A DNA stretch of 64,000 bases from JACCQS01 sp963766765 (GCA_963766765.1 CAVYBR010000007.1:62001-126000), one strand, 5' to 3'; shown: positions 1 to 8,914, counted from the first letter of the stretch. Numbers and translations: made by a program. The notes: generated from the sequence alone by a model not told the origin.

Positions 1-1398
1 CGTCTGGTCGGCAACACCGCTGAGGCAGGCAGCGCGGCAGCGGACGTGATTCGCGGGATAGCAGCGCTGCTTCCCGCGGTAGGTGGCACCGTCGCCCTTG
101 CGCTCATCGATCCGTGGTTGTGCCTCACTTTCGTGCTCGGTGCCCCACTGCTGTTGGCGTTGCTCTGGGCCTTCGCGAGCACAGCGTCCGAGCTCGCCGA
201 CGGATACCTGGCCGTCCAGGGCGTGATCGCCGGCCGGCTTGCACATGCCGTCGCGGGCGCACGGACCATCGCCGCCGCGGGGACGGTCGACCGGGAGACC
301 AAGCGGGTGCTGACACCGCTGAGCTCCTTGCACGACTACGGGATGCGGATGTGGCGTGCTCAGACCAGGATCACCGCGCAGGACCTGCTGCTGTTGTCCG
401 GCCTCGAGATCGCCGTCCTCGCCGTGGCGGGCCTCGAGGTCTCCCGGGGCCGGATCTCGCCGGGCGAACTCTTGGCCGCCAGTGAGTACGTTGCGCTGGC
501 CGCGGGACTCAGTTCAGCGATTCCCGCGGTCACCCGGTTGATCCGGTCACGGGCAGCAGCACAACGGGTGGGTGCGGTGCTCGACCTGCCGGTTGTGGAA
601 TACGGGACCGACGTCCTGCCGGCTCGGGGCGGAACGCTCGAGTTTCGTCAGGTGACTGTGCGCGTCGCCGGCCGGACGGTCCTCGACGGCCTCGACCTCG
701 TGATCCCAGCCGGATCCATGGTGGCGATCGTCGGCCGAAGCGGTGCTGGGAAGTCGACGCTGGCCGAGGTCGCCGGGCGACTGCTCGATCCGGACGCAGG
801 CGTGGTGCTGCTGGACGGTGTGCCGTTGCCGGACCTGACGCGAGCCGAGCTACGCCGGGCGATCGGATACGGCTTCGAGCGACCGATCCCACTGGGAGCC
901 ACGGTGGGTGAAGCGATCGACTTCGGCGTCGAGCGAGCAGGTCCGCGGGAGGTTGCCGAAGCTGCGCAGGCTGCCCGTGCCGAGTCCTTCATCCTGCATC
1001 TGCCGGACGGCTATGCGACGCCCTTGGCGCAGGCCCCGATGTCGGGTGGGGAAATCCAAAGAGTCGGACTGGCCCGGGCATTTGCGCACCAGGGTCGACT
1101 CCTGATCCTGGACGACGTCGCGGCGAGCCTGGACACCGTGACCGAGCACGAGATCAGTCAGGCGCTGACTGGGGCCATGGGCAACCGAACCCGGATCATC
1201 ATCGCCCATCGGGCATCCACCGCAGCCCGAGCCGATCGGGTGATCTGGCTGGATCGCGGCATGGTGCGCGCCCAAGCCGCGCATGCTGAGCTGTGGGCTG
1301 ACCCGGACTACCGGGGACTGTTCGAAGCGGAACCGGCGCAGGATGACCCGGCACCGGTCCTGGCCGCGGTCGGCGATCGTTCGGTGGCTGGCCCGTGA
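1..1398 (+). CDS. ABC exporter half-transporter, subunit 1 (5' truncated)
   Basis: The reading frame is open from base 1, so the gene starts upstream of the window; the first in-frame GTG at 46 is not a convincing start. About 180 residues of transmembrane domain precede an ATP-binding domain with Walker A (GRSGAGKST, near residue 244 of the visible part), signature MSGGEIQR (near 347), Walker B LLILDD (near 368) and an H-loop histidine (IIIAHR). The residue after the Walker B aspartate is Asp rather than the catalytic Glu, which marks a degenerate ATP site. Its stop overlaps the next ABC gene by 4 bp (GTGA), so the two probably form a heterodimeric type IV exporter in the membrane. The substrate is unknown. 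Confidence 0.9.
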   Translation, partial: RLVGNTAEAGSAAADVIRGIAALLPAVGGTVALALIDPWLCLTFVLGAPLLLALLWAFASTASELADGYLAVQGVIAGRLAHAVAGARTIAAAGTVDRETKRVLTPLSSLHDYGMRMWRAQTRITAQDLLLLSGLEIAVLAVAGLEVSRGRISPGELLAASEYVALAAGLSSAIPAVTRLIRSRAAAQRVGAVLDLPVVEYGTDVLPARGGTLEFRQVTVRVAGRTVLDGLDLVIPAGSMVAIVGRSGAGKSTLAEVAGRLLDPDAGVVLLDGVPLPDLTRAELRRAIGYGFERPIPLGATVGEAIDFGVERAGPREVAEAAQAARAESFILHLPDGYATPLAQAPMSGGEIQRVGLARAFAHQGRLLILDDVAASLDTVTEHEISQALTGAMGNRTRIIIAHRASTAARADRVIWLDRGMVRAQAAHAELWADPDYRGLFEAEPAQDDPAPVLAAVGDRSVAGP

Positions 1399-3188
1399 CC
1401 CATCTGCGTGCCCTGACCGCGACCGCCCCGCACCGAGGCCCGGCGCACGCCGCCACGACGCCGGCCTCCGTGCTGCTGACGTCCTTGCGGCTGCGCCGGG
1501 CGCAGGTTTGGCGCCTGGCTGCCTGGTCGGCGGTCGAGGCGCTGCCGGCGCTGGTGTCCGGAATGCTGGTCGCTGCCGCGATCGATGATGGATTCCTCAG
1601 CGGCCGCCTGTGGACCGGATTCGGCTGGCTGGCGCTGCTGGGCCTCAGCGTCGTCATCGGCACCTGGGGTACCCGCCAGACGATGGCTCGACTGGCCGAG
1701 GTCGTGGAGCCCTTCCGAGACGAACTAGTGACGCGCGTGGTGGTGGGAGCACTACGCCGCTCGACGCTGCGCGGTGGCCGCCGAGGCGGAGCCGACGTTG
1801 CGAGGTTGACCCAGCAGGTCGAGATCGTCCGGGAGGCCTACGCCGCAGTCCTGATCGTCGTCCTACAGTTCGGCTTCGCCGCGGTCGGTGCCGTGATCGG
1901 ACTCGTGGCCCTGGCCCCCATGTTCTTGGCCCTCGTCGTGCCCCCATTGGTCCTTGCCCTAGGGGCCCTCGCGCTCGTGTTGAAGCGGATGGCCGCCCAC
2001 CAGCGCGCGGCGATTCTGGCCGACGAAATGATGTCCGAGGCGGCAACGACAGTCGGCGGCGCCCTGCGCGACGTGGCCGCCTGCGGGGGACAGGATCTGG
2101 CGCAGGCGGCGGTGCGCGGCCACATCGAGGCCGCTCGGGAGGCATCGACGGCGGTCAGCCGGCTCACCGGTCTCGCCACGCTCACCGTCGTCGTCGGCGG
2201 CTGGCTACCCCTTCTGCTCATCCTGGCCTTCGCGCCAACACTGATCGCTGAGGGTGCGACGGTGGGCGTCCTCCTCGGCGCGGCCACCTACGTCCTGCAG
2301 GCTCTGGCGCCGGCGTTGCAGACGCTGGTCGACGGATTGACCGGACCGGGACTGTGGCTGATGGTGACCCTGCGACGCATCGTCGATGCCACGGGCAACG
2401 GCACCGAGACTGCGTCGTCGGCAGCGCGGGCGAAGGCTCCCACGAACGAGGCCGGGTACGACCTGAGACTCAGCGGCGTGACCTTCGGCTACAGCGGCCG
2501 GGCGCGTCCGGTCATCGAAGACTTCGACCTGACCGTTCCAGAGAACGACCACCTCGCGATCGTCGGGCCGAGCGGCGTCGGCAAATCCACGCTCGCTGGC
2601 CTGATGACCGGACTGTACGAGCCGCGGACGGGACAAGTCAGCATCGGTGGAATCGGCTTGCTCGGCCAGCGCCCAGCAGAGCTGGCCACCACGCGCACGC
2701 TCATCCCGCAGGAGGCCTACGTCTTCACCGGCCCCGTACGCGAAAACCTCGCTTACCTGCATGAAGCGGTGAGCGACGAGGAACTCGACCGGGCGGTTGA
2801 GCTCCTGGGCGCGCGCATGCTCGTACGCGAACTGGGTGGCTACGACGCGGAGCTCGATCCGTCGGCGCTCTCGGCCGGGGAGCGGCAACTGATCACGCTG
2901 GTACGCGCCTACGTCTCGCCAGCCCGGATCGTCATCCTCGACGAGGCGACCTGTCACCTGGATCCAGCCGCTGAGGCCCGGGTGGAGCTGGCATTCGCCG
3001 AGCGACCGGGCAGCCTGGTCATTGTCGCGCACCGGATGAGCTCGGCACTACGCGCTCGCCGGGTGCTGGTGATGGACGGCGCAGTGACCATGCTCGGTGA
3101 GCATGACGAACTGTTGGTGCGATCTGCGCTCTATCGCGATCTGGTCGGTCACTGGGACTTTCGCGGGTCCTCCGCAGGTGCGCGCTGA
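1395..3188 (+). CDS. ABC exporter half-transporter, subunit 2
   Basis: This 597-residue protein has an N-terminal membrane domain (hydrophobic segments within about residues 30-330) and a C-terminal nucleotide-binding domain: Walker A GPSGVGKST (near 392), signature LSAGERQ (near 491), Walker B VILDEA with the catalytic Glu (near 515), and H-loop VIVAHR. The signature departs from LSGGQ, while the partner gene carries the normal-looking signature but lacks the Walker B Glu. This is the complementary pattern seen in asymmetric heterodimeric exporters. The GTG start at 1395 overlaps the upstream stop. The cargo (drug, peptide or lipid) cannot be read from the sequence. Confidence 0.92.
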   Translation: MTHLRALTATAPHRGPAHAATTPASVLLTSLRLRRAQVWRLAAWSAVEALPALVSGMLVAAAIDDGFLSGRLWTGFGWLALLGLSVVIGTWGTRQTMARLAEVVEPFRDELVTRVVVGALRRSTLRGGRRGGADVARLTQQVEIVREAYAAVLIVVLQFGFAAVGAVIGLVALAPMFLALVVPPLVLALGALALVLKRMAAHQRAAILADEMMSEAATTVGGALRDVAACGGQDLAQAAVRGHIEAAREASTAVSRLTGLATLTVVVGGWLPLLLILAFAPTLIAEGATVGVLLGAATYVLQALAPALQTLVDGLTGPGLWLMVTLRRIVDATGNGTETASSAARAKAPTNEAGYDLRLSGVTFGYSGRARPVIEDFDLTVPENDHLAIVGPSGVGKSTLAGLMTGLYEPRTGQVSIGGIGLLGQRPAELATTRTLIPQEAYVFTGPVRENLAYLHEAVSDEELDRAVELLGARMLVRELGGYDAELDPSALSAGERQLITLVRAYVSPARIVILDEATCHLDPAAEARVELAFAERPGSLVIVAHRMSSALRARRVLVMDGAVTMLGEHDELLVRSALYRDLVGHWDFRGSSAGAR

Positions 3189-3203
3189 CACAATGCCGCC
3201 ATC

Positions 3204-3494
3204 ATGACGCCGGGTCCGCTCCAGCACCGTGACGGCCGCACGCTCCGCATCGCCGCTGCCGTTCTCGCGGCCGTCGGGATGGTCGTCGCCGGCTTCTTCT
3301 ATGTGGCCTCGGGCCTGGTGGCTCCCTTGTGGGCGCTGATCGTGTTATGGGTCATCTGGCTCGCGTTGGTCTGGTACGGCGTGGTGCTCGCCCGTCGCGG
3401 CTCCTACCTCGTGCTGCTTGTCCCGATCGTTGCCGGGGTCATCTGGTACGCCGGGCTCACCTTCGGCGAACAAGTCCTCGACTGGCAGGCCTGA
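3204..3494 (+). CDS. small three-helix membrane protein
   Basis: A 96-residue protein with three hydrophobic segments (about residues 15-37, 40-60 and 67-84) and a short polar N-terminus. It lies 15 bp after the ABC exporter and may be co-transcribed with it, although a possible -10 (CACAAT, 3189-3194) could also start a leaderless message at ATG 3204. It ends 4 bp from the convergent gene that follows. I recognise no catalytic motif and assign no function. Confidence 0.7.
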   Translation: MTPGPLQHRDGRTLRIAAAVLAAVGMVVAGFFYVASGLVAPLWALIVLWVIWLALVWYGVVLARRGSYLVLLVPIVAGVIWYAGLTFGEQVLDWQA

Positions 3495-3498
3495 CGGC

Positions 3499-4167
3499 TC
3501 ACGGCAACGTCTCGGGCAGGCAACCGCGGGGGAGAAAGAACCAGGACTGGACGCCGACCCCGTCGGTGGGTCCGCCGAGTGGGCTGCGCACCATCACGTA
3601 CCGGCCGTCACGGGTCACATAGCGCCAGCGCACCGTCCAGCCGAACGGCAGGTATGTCGGGACCGCCGAGGTCGCCCGGGTCACGTCCTGCCATGGGCGC
3701 ACGTTGCCGTATCCGGTGATGTGCACGCCGTTGTAGGTGGCGCAACCGGCGCCGGGGACGAGCGTGACAGTCGTACCGTCGGCGACTCCGCTGCTGATCT
3801 GGCCATTGGTGAACAGCGCGGTCGAGATGGTCTGTGGATCGGCGGAGCAGGATGGGGTCGCGGCCGCAGAGCCGCTCAACGCATTTGCGAAGGTCCAGAG
3901 GCAGCCGGACAGATCGCCGAACACCCGTCCCCAGCTGTAGCCCCTACTGCTCGGTCCTTGCACGTCGACAGTCCAGCCGCGGTAGGCGGTACCGATGACG
4001 TACGAAGCTGGGCTGCGGCGGAGCAGGGTGTAGTCGCTGGTCACGTTCTTGCGCACGGCCGCGTCCGCGGTGGACGACGAGGGAGAACTGAGCGGGACGA
4101 CAATCGAGATACCCACCGCCAGTGTGATCGCGAGCACAAGCGTGCCGATCGTGCGACGGGGATTCAT
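3499..4167 (-). CDS. secreted protein of unknown function, copy 1 of tandem pair
   Basis: The protein of 222 residues has a Sec-type signal: a basic start (MNPRR), a hydrophobic run and a small-residue stretch ending near Ala-Asp-Ala. The mature part carries paired cysteines and the blocks SDYTLLRR, YVIGTAYRGWTVDVQGP, RWGRVFGDL-like, YGNVRPWQ and SWFFLPRGCLP. All recur in the neighbouring gene at 4284-4949, so the two are tandem duplicates. ATG 4167 is preferred over an in-frame TTG at 4176 because a -10-like TAGCTT (complement of 4175-4180) ends 7 nt before it. I know no family for it; the blocks hint at a small all-beta, SH3b-like fold, but that is only an impression. Confidence 0.72.
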   Translation of the reverse strand: MNPRRTIGTLVLAITLAVGISIVVPLSSPSSSTADAAVRKNVTSDYTLLRRSPASYVIGTAYRGWTVDVQGPSSRGYSWGRVFGDLSGCLWTFANALSGSAAATPSCSADPQTISTALFTNGQISSGVADGTTVTLVPGAGCATYNGVHITGYGNVRPWQDVTRATSAVPTYLPFGWTVRWRYVTRDGRYVMVRSPLGGPTDGVGVQSWFFLPRGCLPETLP

Positions 4168-4283
4168 GTTGATCAAGCTACGCGGTTGTAGCTCAAAGTA
4201 GCGAATCCGTACGGAAAGTAGTCAGGCGGTTCGGGTCGCTTCGGTACTGGGCGGCGCTACGGGTCCGGCGAAGCCGGAGTGGC

Positions 4284-4949
4284 TCAAGGCAATTCGGCGG
4301 GCAGGCAGCCACGGGGAAGGAAGAACCAGGACTGCAGGCCGACTCCGTCGGTGGTCCCGCCGGCCGGATCACGGACCATGACGAACGCCGCGTCCCGGCT
4401 GACATAACGCCACAGGACTGGATCGCCGACGACGAGGGTGGTCTGCAGGGCCGCCGATGCGACGGTGGGAACCTGCCAGGGCCGGACATTGCCGTAGGCG
4501 ACCAGATGCTCCCCGTCGTATGTGTCGCACCCCGTTCCGGCCACCGTCGCGACGCTCGCACCGTCGTCCGCGCCGCCACCGATCTGGCCGTTGGTGAACT
4601 CGGAGGTCGGCATGATTCCCGGCTCGGACGAGCAGGACTCGTCGGCGTCCTCCGCACCGGTGACTGCGCCCTCGTAGATCCACAGACATGTATTGAGGTC
4701 CCCGAAGACCCGACCCCACCGATAGCTGGCGTCAGCCGGGCCCTGTACGTCGACGGTCCAACCTCGATAGGCGGTCCCGATCACATACGATCGCGGCGCT
4801 CGACGGAGCAGGGTGTAATCGCTGTCCACTGCCTTGCGCAGGGCATCAGCGTTCGCTGGGGTTGCCGATTCGGACGATCCGAGCAGTGTTATAGCGACCG
4901 TGGCGACCATGGTGATGACCGTGGCAAATGCCGTCCGTCGGGATCTCAT
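4284..4949 (-). CDS. secreted protein of unknown function, copy 2 of tandem pair
   Basis: This 221-residue paralogue of the gene at 3499-4167 shares the SDYTLLRR, YVIGTAYRGWTVDVQGP, WGRVFGDL, FTNGQI, YGNVRPWQ and SWFFLPRGCLP blocks at matching spacing, plus the cysteines. An N-terminal basic region and hydrophobic stretch up to about residue 35 indicate secretion. Upstream lie a -35-like TTGACC (complement of 4980-4985), a -10-like TAACGT (complement of 4955-4960) and a pair of direct repeats, so it is probably an individually regulated transcription unit that may read into copy 1. The function is unknown. Confidence 0.75.
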   Translation of the reverse strand: MRSRRTAFATVITMVATVAITLLGSSESATPANADALRKAVDSDYTLLRRAPRSYVIGTAYRGWTVDVQGPADASYRWGRVFGDLNTCLWIYEGAVTGAEDADESCSSEPGIMPTSEFTNGQIGGGADDGASVATVAGTGCDTYDGEHLVAYGNVRPWQVPTVASAALQTTLVVGDPVLWRYVSRDAAFVMVRDPAGGTTDGVGLQSWFFLPRGCLPAELP

Positions 4950-4984
4950 ACCTCACGTTATCCGGCCGTTACCTATCAAGGTCA

Positions 4985-5016
4985 ACTGTTGAAAGCCGAA
5001 CGAAACCTGTTGAAAG
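4985..5016 (-). promoter_or_regulatory. pair of direct repeats upstream of secreted-protein gene
   Basis: CTGTTGAAAG occurs at 4986-4995 and again at 5007-5016, exactly 21 bp apart (two helical turns). The repeats lie directly upstream of the -35-like TTGACC of the gene starting at 4949, the usual position of an activator site. The spacing and the GTTnAA core resemble LytTR-type direct repeats. That assignment is inference. Confidence 0.4.
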
Positions 5017-6171
5017 TTAACGTACTTGGCGTCCGTCCTTCCACACCGCGGAGACCAGAGGGACGCCGGGGCGGTAGGCGAGATGGCTCGTTGTCGGCGC
5101 GTCGAGGACCACCAAATCCGCCCGCGCGCCCAGAGAGATGTGGCCAATGTCGGTGCGGCGCAACGCTGTTGCTCCGCCGACGGTCGCCGCCCAAATGGCT
5201 TCGTCTGGCGTCATGGCCATTTCGCGAACGGCCAGTGCGATGCAGAAGGGAATGCTCGTGGTGTACGAGCTTCCGGGGTTGCAATCTGTGGCCAAGGACA
5301 CAGTGATTCCGGCGTCTAATAATCGCCTCGCCTGGGGATAGACCGATCGCGTACTGAACTCTGCACCCGGCAACAGAGTCGCGACCGTGTCCGATGCGGC
5401 AAGAGCATCCACGTCGGCGCTGGACAGGTGCGTGCAGTGGTCGGCGCTGGCCGCATTCATCTCGCAGGCGACTTGAACGCCGGGTCCCGGTTGCAGCTGA
5501 TTCGCATGGACGCGCCCGCCGAGACCGGCAGCGGCCCCCGCCTGCAGGACTGCGCGGGCGGCGTCGGCATCGAAGGCGCCGTCCTCACAGAACACATCGA
5601 TCCAGCGGGCGTGCGGCGAGCACGCGGTCAACATCTCTCCGCAGACCAGGTCGACGTAGCCACCGGGGTCATCCGCATACTCGGGTGCGACCACGTGGGC
5701 ACCCAGGAACGTCGTCTCGCTCGTGAACTGCCTGGCGATTTCCAGGCTGCGTTGCTCGTCCTGCACCGTAAGCCCGTACCCGGACTTGATTTCGTACGTC
5801 GTGGTCCCGGACGCGTGCATCTCAGCGGTGAGCGCGGCAACCCTGGCGGTGAGCACTTCGTCGGCTGCGGCTCTGGTGGCGGCGACCGTCGTCAGGATCC
5901 CGCCGGCGGTGTAGCGCTGGCCACTCATCCGCGCAACGAATTCCTCGCTGCGATCGCCGGCGAACACCAGGTGCGCGTGGCTGTCGACGAAACCTGGTAG
6001 CACGCACCGGCCGCCGAGCTCGACGTTCTCATCCGCGGCAGGAGCTGAGGCGTTGGGGCCGAGCCAGGCGATGTGGCCGTCGTCGATGACCAGGGCGGCA
6101 TCGGGGATGTCCCCGTACTCCGTGGTCTGGGTAGCTAGTAGCCCGATCCCGGTGAGCGCGACCGTGGCCAT
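5017..6171 (-). CDS. hutI: imidazolonepropionase
   Basis: HutI hydrolyses 4-imidazolone-5-propanoate to N-formimino-L-glutamate, the third step of cytoplasmic histidine degradation. The protein has the amidohydrolase metal motif His-Ala-His at residues 65-67 (VDSHAHLVFAGDR), the substrate region YEIKSGYGL, a later DHCTHLSS segment and the metal ligand region TDCNPGSS. Its 384 residues are a normal family length. It lies 10 bp downstream of a PrmC-related methyltransferase gene and is separated from hutH by about 9 kb of unrelated genes. No urocanase gene (hutU) is present in the window. Confidence 0.95.
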   Translation of the reverse strand: MATVALTGIGLLATQTTEYGDIPDAALVIDDGHIAWLGPNASAPAADENVELGGRCVLPGFVDSHAHLVFAGDRSEEFVARMSGQRYTAGGILTTVAATRAAADEVLTARVAALTAEMHASGTTTYEIKSGYGLTVQDEQRSLEIARQFTSETTFLGAHVVAPEYADDPGGYVDLVCGEMLTACSPHARWIDVFCEDGAFDADAARAVLQAGAAAGLGGRVHANQLQPGPGVQVACEMNAASADHCTHLSSADVDALAASDTVATLLPGAEFSTRSVYPQARRLLDAGITVSLATDCNPGSSYTTSIPFCIALAVREMAMTPDEAIWAATVGGATALRRTDIGHISLGARADLVVLDAPTTSHLAYRPGVPLVSAVWKDGRQVR

Positions 6172-6181
6172 CGCGATGATG

Positions 6182-7024
6182 CTAGTGACGTCCGCGGGCC
6201 GGGCGGCGCGGTTTGGTTGCTATCACGACGGTGGCGTCGAGCTCAGTCGACGTGGCCAGTCGCGACCCGAGCCCGTGGGCGGCGACGGTCTCGAGGGCAT
6301 GTGGGGCTTGCTGCTTGCTTGTCTCGAAGAGCAGCGACCCGTCTGGAGTGAGCCACTCCGGAGCCTCAGCGACGATCCGACGCAGGATGTCCAGCCCGTC
6401 CGGGCCGCCGTCGAGGGCCACGCGTGGCTCGTGATCGCGGGCTTCGGGGGGCATGGATCCAATGGCATCGCTGGGTACGTACGGAGCGTTGGCCACGAGG
6501 ATGTCGATGCGGCCACGCAGTTCGCGGGGGAGCGGCGCGTAGAGGTCACCGACGTACGCCTGCCCGCTCGCTGGGGCGAGGTTGCGGCGGGTACACGCGA
6601 CCGAGACGGGATCTATATCCACGGCATGCAACTCGACGCCGTCCAGGATCGACGCGATGGCCATGCCGATCGCGCCCGACCCGCAGCAGAGGTCGAGGAC
6701 CACGGCGGGCGACGGAGCCAGGGGGGTGGCTTGATGGACGAGAAATTCGGTCCGGCGTCGCGGCACGAACACCCCTCGGTCCACGAGAATCCGCAGGCCG
6801 CAGAACTCCGCCCAGCCGAGGATGTACTCCAGTGGTTCACCAGCGACGCGTAGGGCGACCAGCTCGTCGACTTCGTCGGCGGTGTCCGCGGCGGAGCTGA
6901 GCAACCGCGCCTCGTCCTCGGCGAACACACAGCCGGCCGAACGAAGTCGCTTCGTGATCGCGGCCTGTATGTCCGGTGGGGTGGTGGGTGGCTTGGGCGA
7001 GGGGGGCGAGGCGGGCGTTGACAT
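6182..7024 (-). CDS. PrmC-related N5-glutamine methyltransferase-like protein
   Basis: A class I SAM-dependent methyltransferase with an N-terminal helical region, motif I LDLCCGSGAIG and the motif IV variant NAPYVP where PrmC/HemK has NPPY. These features place it in the PrmC-related group whose substrate is not established. The true start is taken as ATG 7024 (280 residues) because GGAGG lies 8 nt upstream; extending to 7153 adds 43 low-complexity residues. It is followed closely by hutI, so the two may share a transcript, although no functional link is evident. Confidence 0.82.
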   Translation of the reverse strand: MSTPASPPSPKPPTTPPDIQAAITKRLRSAGCVFAEDEARLLSSAADTADEVDELVALRVAGEPLEYILGWAEFCGLRILVDRGVFVPRRRTEFLVHQATPLAPSPAVVLDLCCGSGAIGMAIASILDGVELHAVDIDPVSVACTRRNLAPASGQAYVGDLYAPLPRELRGRIDILVANAPYVPSDAIGSMPPEARDHEPRVALDGGPDGLDILRRIVAEAPEWLTPDGSLLFETSKQQAPHALETVAAHGLGSRLATSTELDATVVIATKPRRPARGRH

Positions 7025-7255
7025 GTGTGCGCCCTCCTCAGGTGTCGGCGGGCTGCCGCGTGGCGACCTGCGTGGCTGACCGCACCCACCGTAAGCCTGC
7101 GGATTGGTGTCGCAGGTTGCCTGGTCGAGTGGTGGCGCGGGGGCCGCAGTCACGGCCGGTAGGAGGGTGGCTGGGTTTCGCTACGAAGTGCGCAGCAACG
7201 AGGGGTTTGGGGTTGGTCGCGTGCGTTGTTGGGCTGCGGTTGGGGGTGGTCGTTC

Positions 7256-7324
7256 GTGATCTTGACCTTGTGGTGGCGACACGCCGTGAAATCGCTCCGG
7301 AAGCCGCAATAAGGTCAAGATCAC
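7256..7324. repeat. perfect 14-bp inverted repeat with 41-nt loop
   Basis: GTGATCTTGACCTT at 7256-7269 is matched exactly by its reverse complement at 7311-7324. The two can form a stable stem around a 41-nt loop. It lies in the otherwise gene-free stretch 7025-7455, between the methyltransferase start and the DUF222-HNH gene. No T-run follows, so it is not a classical terminator. It could be a repeated palindromic element or a structured RNA. I see no coding signal in the rest of 7025-7455. Confidence 0.6.
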
Positions 7325-7443
7325 CATTGTTGGCCATCGGCACAGCACATTGGTTGCAGTGGGTCACTTGAGGTTGCGTAAGGTTCTCCGAATATATTGC
7401 GCTGCAACCGCTTTCCGGGCCGGGAAATGTCAGACCCGGCTCG

Positions 7444-7449
7444 TAGGTT
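7444..7449 (+). promoter_or_regulatory. -10 element of DUF222-HNH gene (leaderless start)
   Basis: TAGGTT ends 6 nt before GTG 7456, so transcription probably starts at or next to the start codon. A GTCAGACC stretch at about 7427-7436 is a possible -35 region. Confidence 0.45.
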
Positions 7450-7455
7450 TGCTGT

Positions 7456-8870
7456 GTGACAACCCTGCTGGACCCGCCCGCAGTCTCCGGGTTGCTGGAC
7501 GCGCGGACAGCTGTCAGTGCGGCGGCCGAGGTGCAGTTGTGGTCGCTGACCGACAACCAATTGGTCGCTGAGGTGGCGGATGCGGTCGCGCTGGTCGCGC
7601 AGGCCCACGCGGTGCTGCTCACCCGGTTGGCTGAGGCTGATGCGCGGGGGTTGGCGCAGTCGCGTGGTGCGGCGTCGACGGCGGGGTGGTTGCGTGGGTC
7701 GCACCGCCTGGCCGCCGGGGAGGCCACCCGGCTGGTCAAGACCGCTAGGTCCTTGCGTGAGCAGCTCCCCGCCACCGCTGTCGCGCTGGCCGGGGGTGCG
7801 GTGAACCTGGGGCAGGTGGGGGTGATCGTCGAAGCCCTCAACGACCTCTCCCCGGAGGTGAGCCCCCAGCTGCGGGCCGAGGGGGAGCAGACGTTGATCG
7901 CCGCGTGCGCGGATCTGGACCCGATCAGCCTGGGCCGGCTGGGCCGGCGCCTCGAGGAGTTGCTGGACCCGGAAGGGGTGCAGGCCCGGGATGAGGCGAA
8001 GATCCGGGATCATGAGGAGAGGGCGTTCGGGAAACGTGGGCTGAGTTTCAGCCCCGACCCGTACGGGTCCGGCGGCACCATCCGCGGCCGCTACGACGCC
8101 GCCGGCTACGCCGTGCTCACCGCCGCCCTCGAACCCCTCATGACACCCTGGTCCACCAGCACCACCGCGAGCCCCGCCGCCGCGAGCCCCGACCGCCGCG
8201 AGCCCCGGCGCCGGCGCCGGATTCCGGCCCGTGGCCGGTGCTGCTGGCCGGCAGGGACCTGCGCAGCCCGACCCAGCGCCGCTACGACGCGGTCATCGAG
8301 ATCTGCCGCCGCGACCTGCACCACCCGGCCACGGCCAGTGAGGGCGGCAAGGCCCAGGTCCGGGTCACCATCCCCCTGACCACCCTGACCGTCCGCACCG
8401 GGTACGGGGTGTTGGATGACGGGACGCAGATCAGCCCCACCCTGGCCCGGATGCTGGCCTGCGACGCCGGCGTGATCCCCGCCGTCCTGGGCGGCCACGG
8501 CCAGCCCATCGACGTCGGCAGAGAGCAGCGCCTGTTCAAAGGCGCACCCCGCACCGCCATCGAAATCCGCGACGGCGGCTGCACCTGGCCCGGCTGCACG
8601 AGGCCCGCGGGCTGGTGTCAGGTCCACCACCTCAGCCCCTGGTCCGCGGGTGGCCGCACCGATCAGGTCAACGGCGGACTGTTCTGCTGGACCCACCACC
8701 GCGAAATCGAGAAAGCAGAGTGGCACGCCCTCTACTACCGCGGCCGGATCTGGCTGAAACCACCCGCCCGCATCGACCCCACCCGCGCACCCCGGATCAA
8801 CACCGCCCACCGCCCACTCCCACCCCGAACCGACTGGCCACCAGCCACACACGGCCAAGGACCACCCTGA
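7456..8870 (+). pseudogene. DUF222 / HNH endonuclease (13E12 repeat family), frameshifted
   Basis: Frame 1 from GTG 7456 encodes the DUF222 helical region (LLTRLAEADARGLAQSRG, TAGWLRG). The matching C-terminal part (LAGRDLRSPTQRRYDAVIE, then an HNH domain with CTWPGC, CQVHHLSPW and WTHHREIE) is in frame 3 from about 8200 to 8870. Joining the two gives about 471 residues, a normal length for the family. The break falls in a G+C-rich stretch at 8165-8205 where GCGAGCCCCG recurs three times, a likely slippage or assembly-error site. These proteins are often multicopy in actinobacteria and look like HNH nucleases; their role is uncertain. Confidence 0.85.
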
Positions 8871-8914
8871 CCCGGCGTGCGGCTACGCGATAGCTGTGTA
8901 CGGAGCTGCCTGCG

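Noticed and set aside
2205..3032. Minus-strand ORF inside the second ABC gene
   Set aside because: It is a shadow of the ATP-binding domain caused by high third-position G+C.
7256..7324. Intrinsic terminator for the upstream region
   Set aside because: The loop is 41 nt, no T-run follows, and neighbouring genes do not end there.
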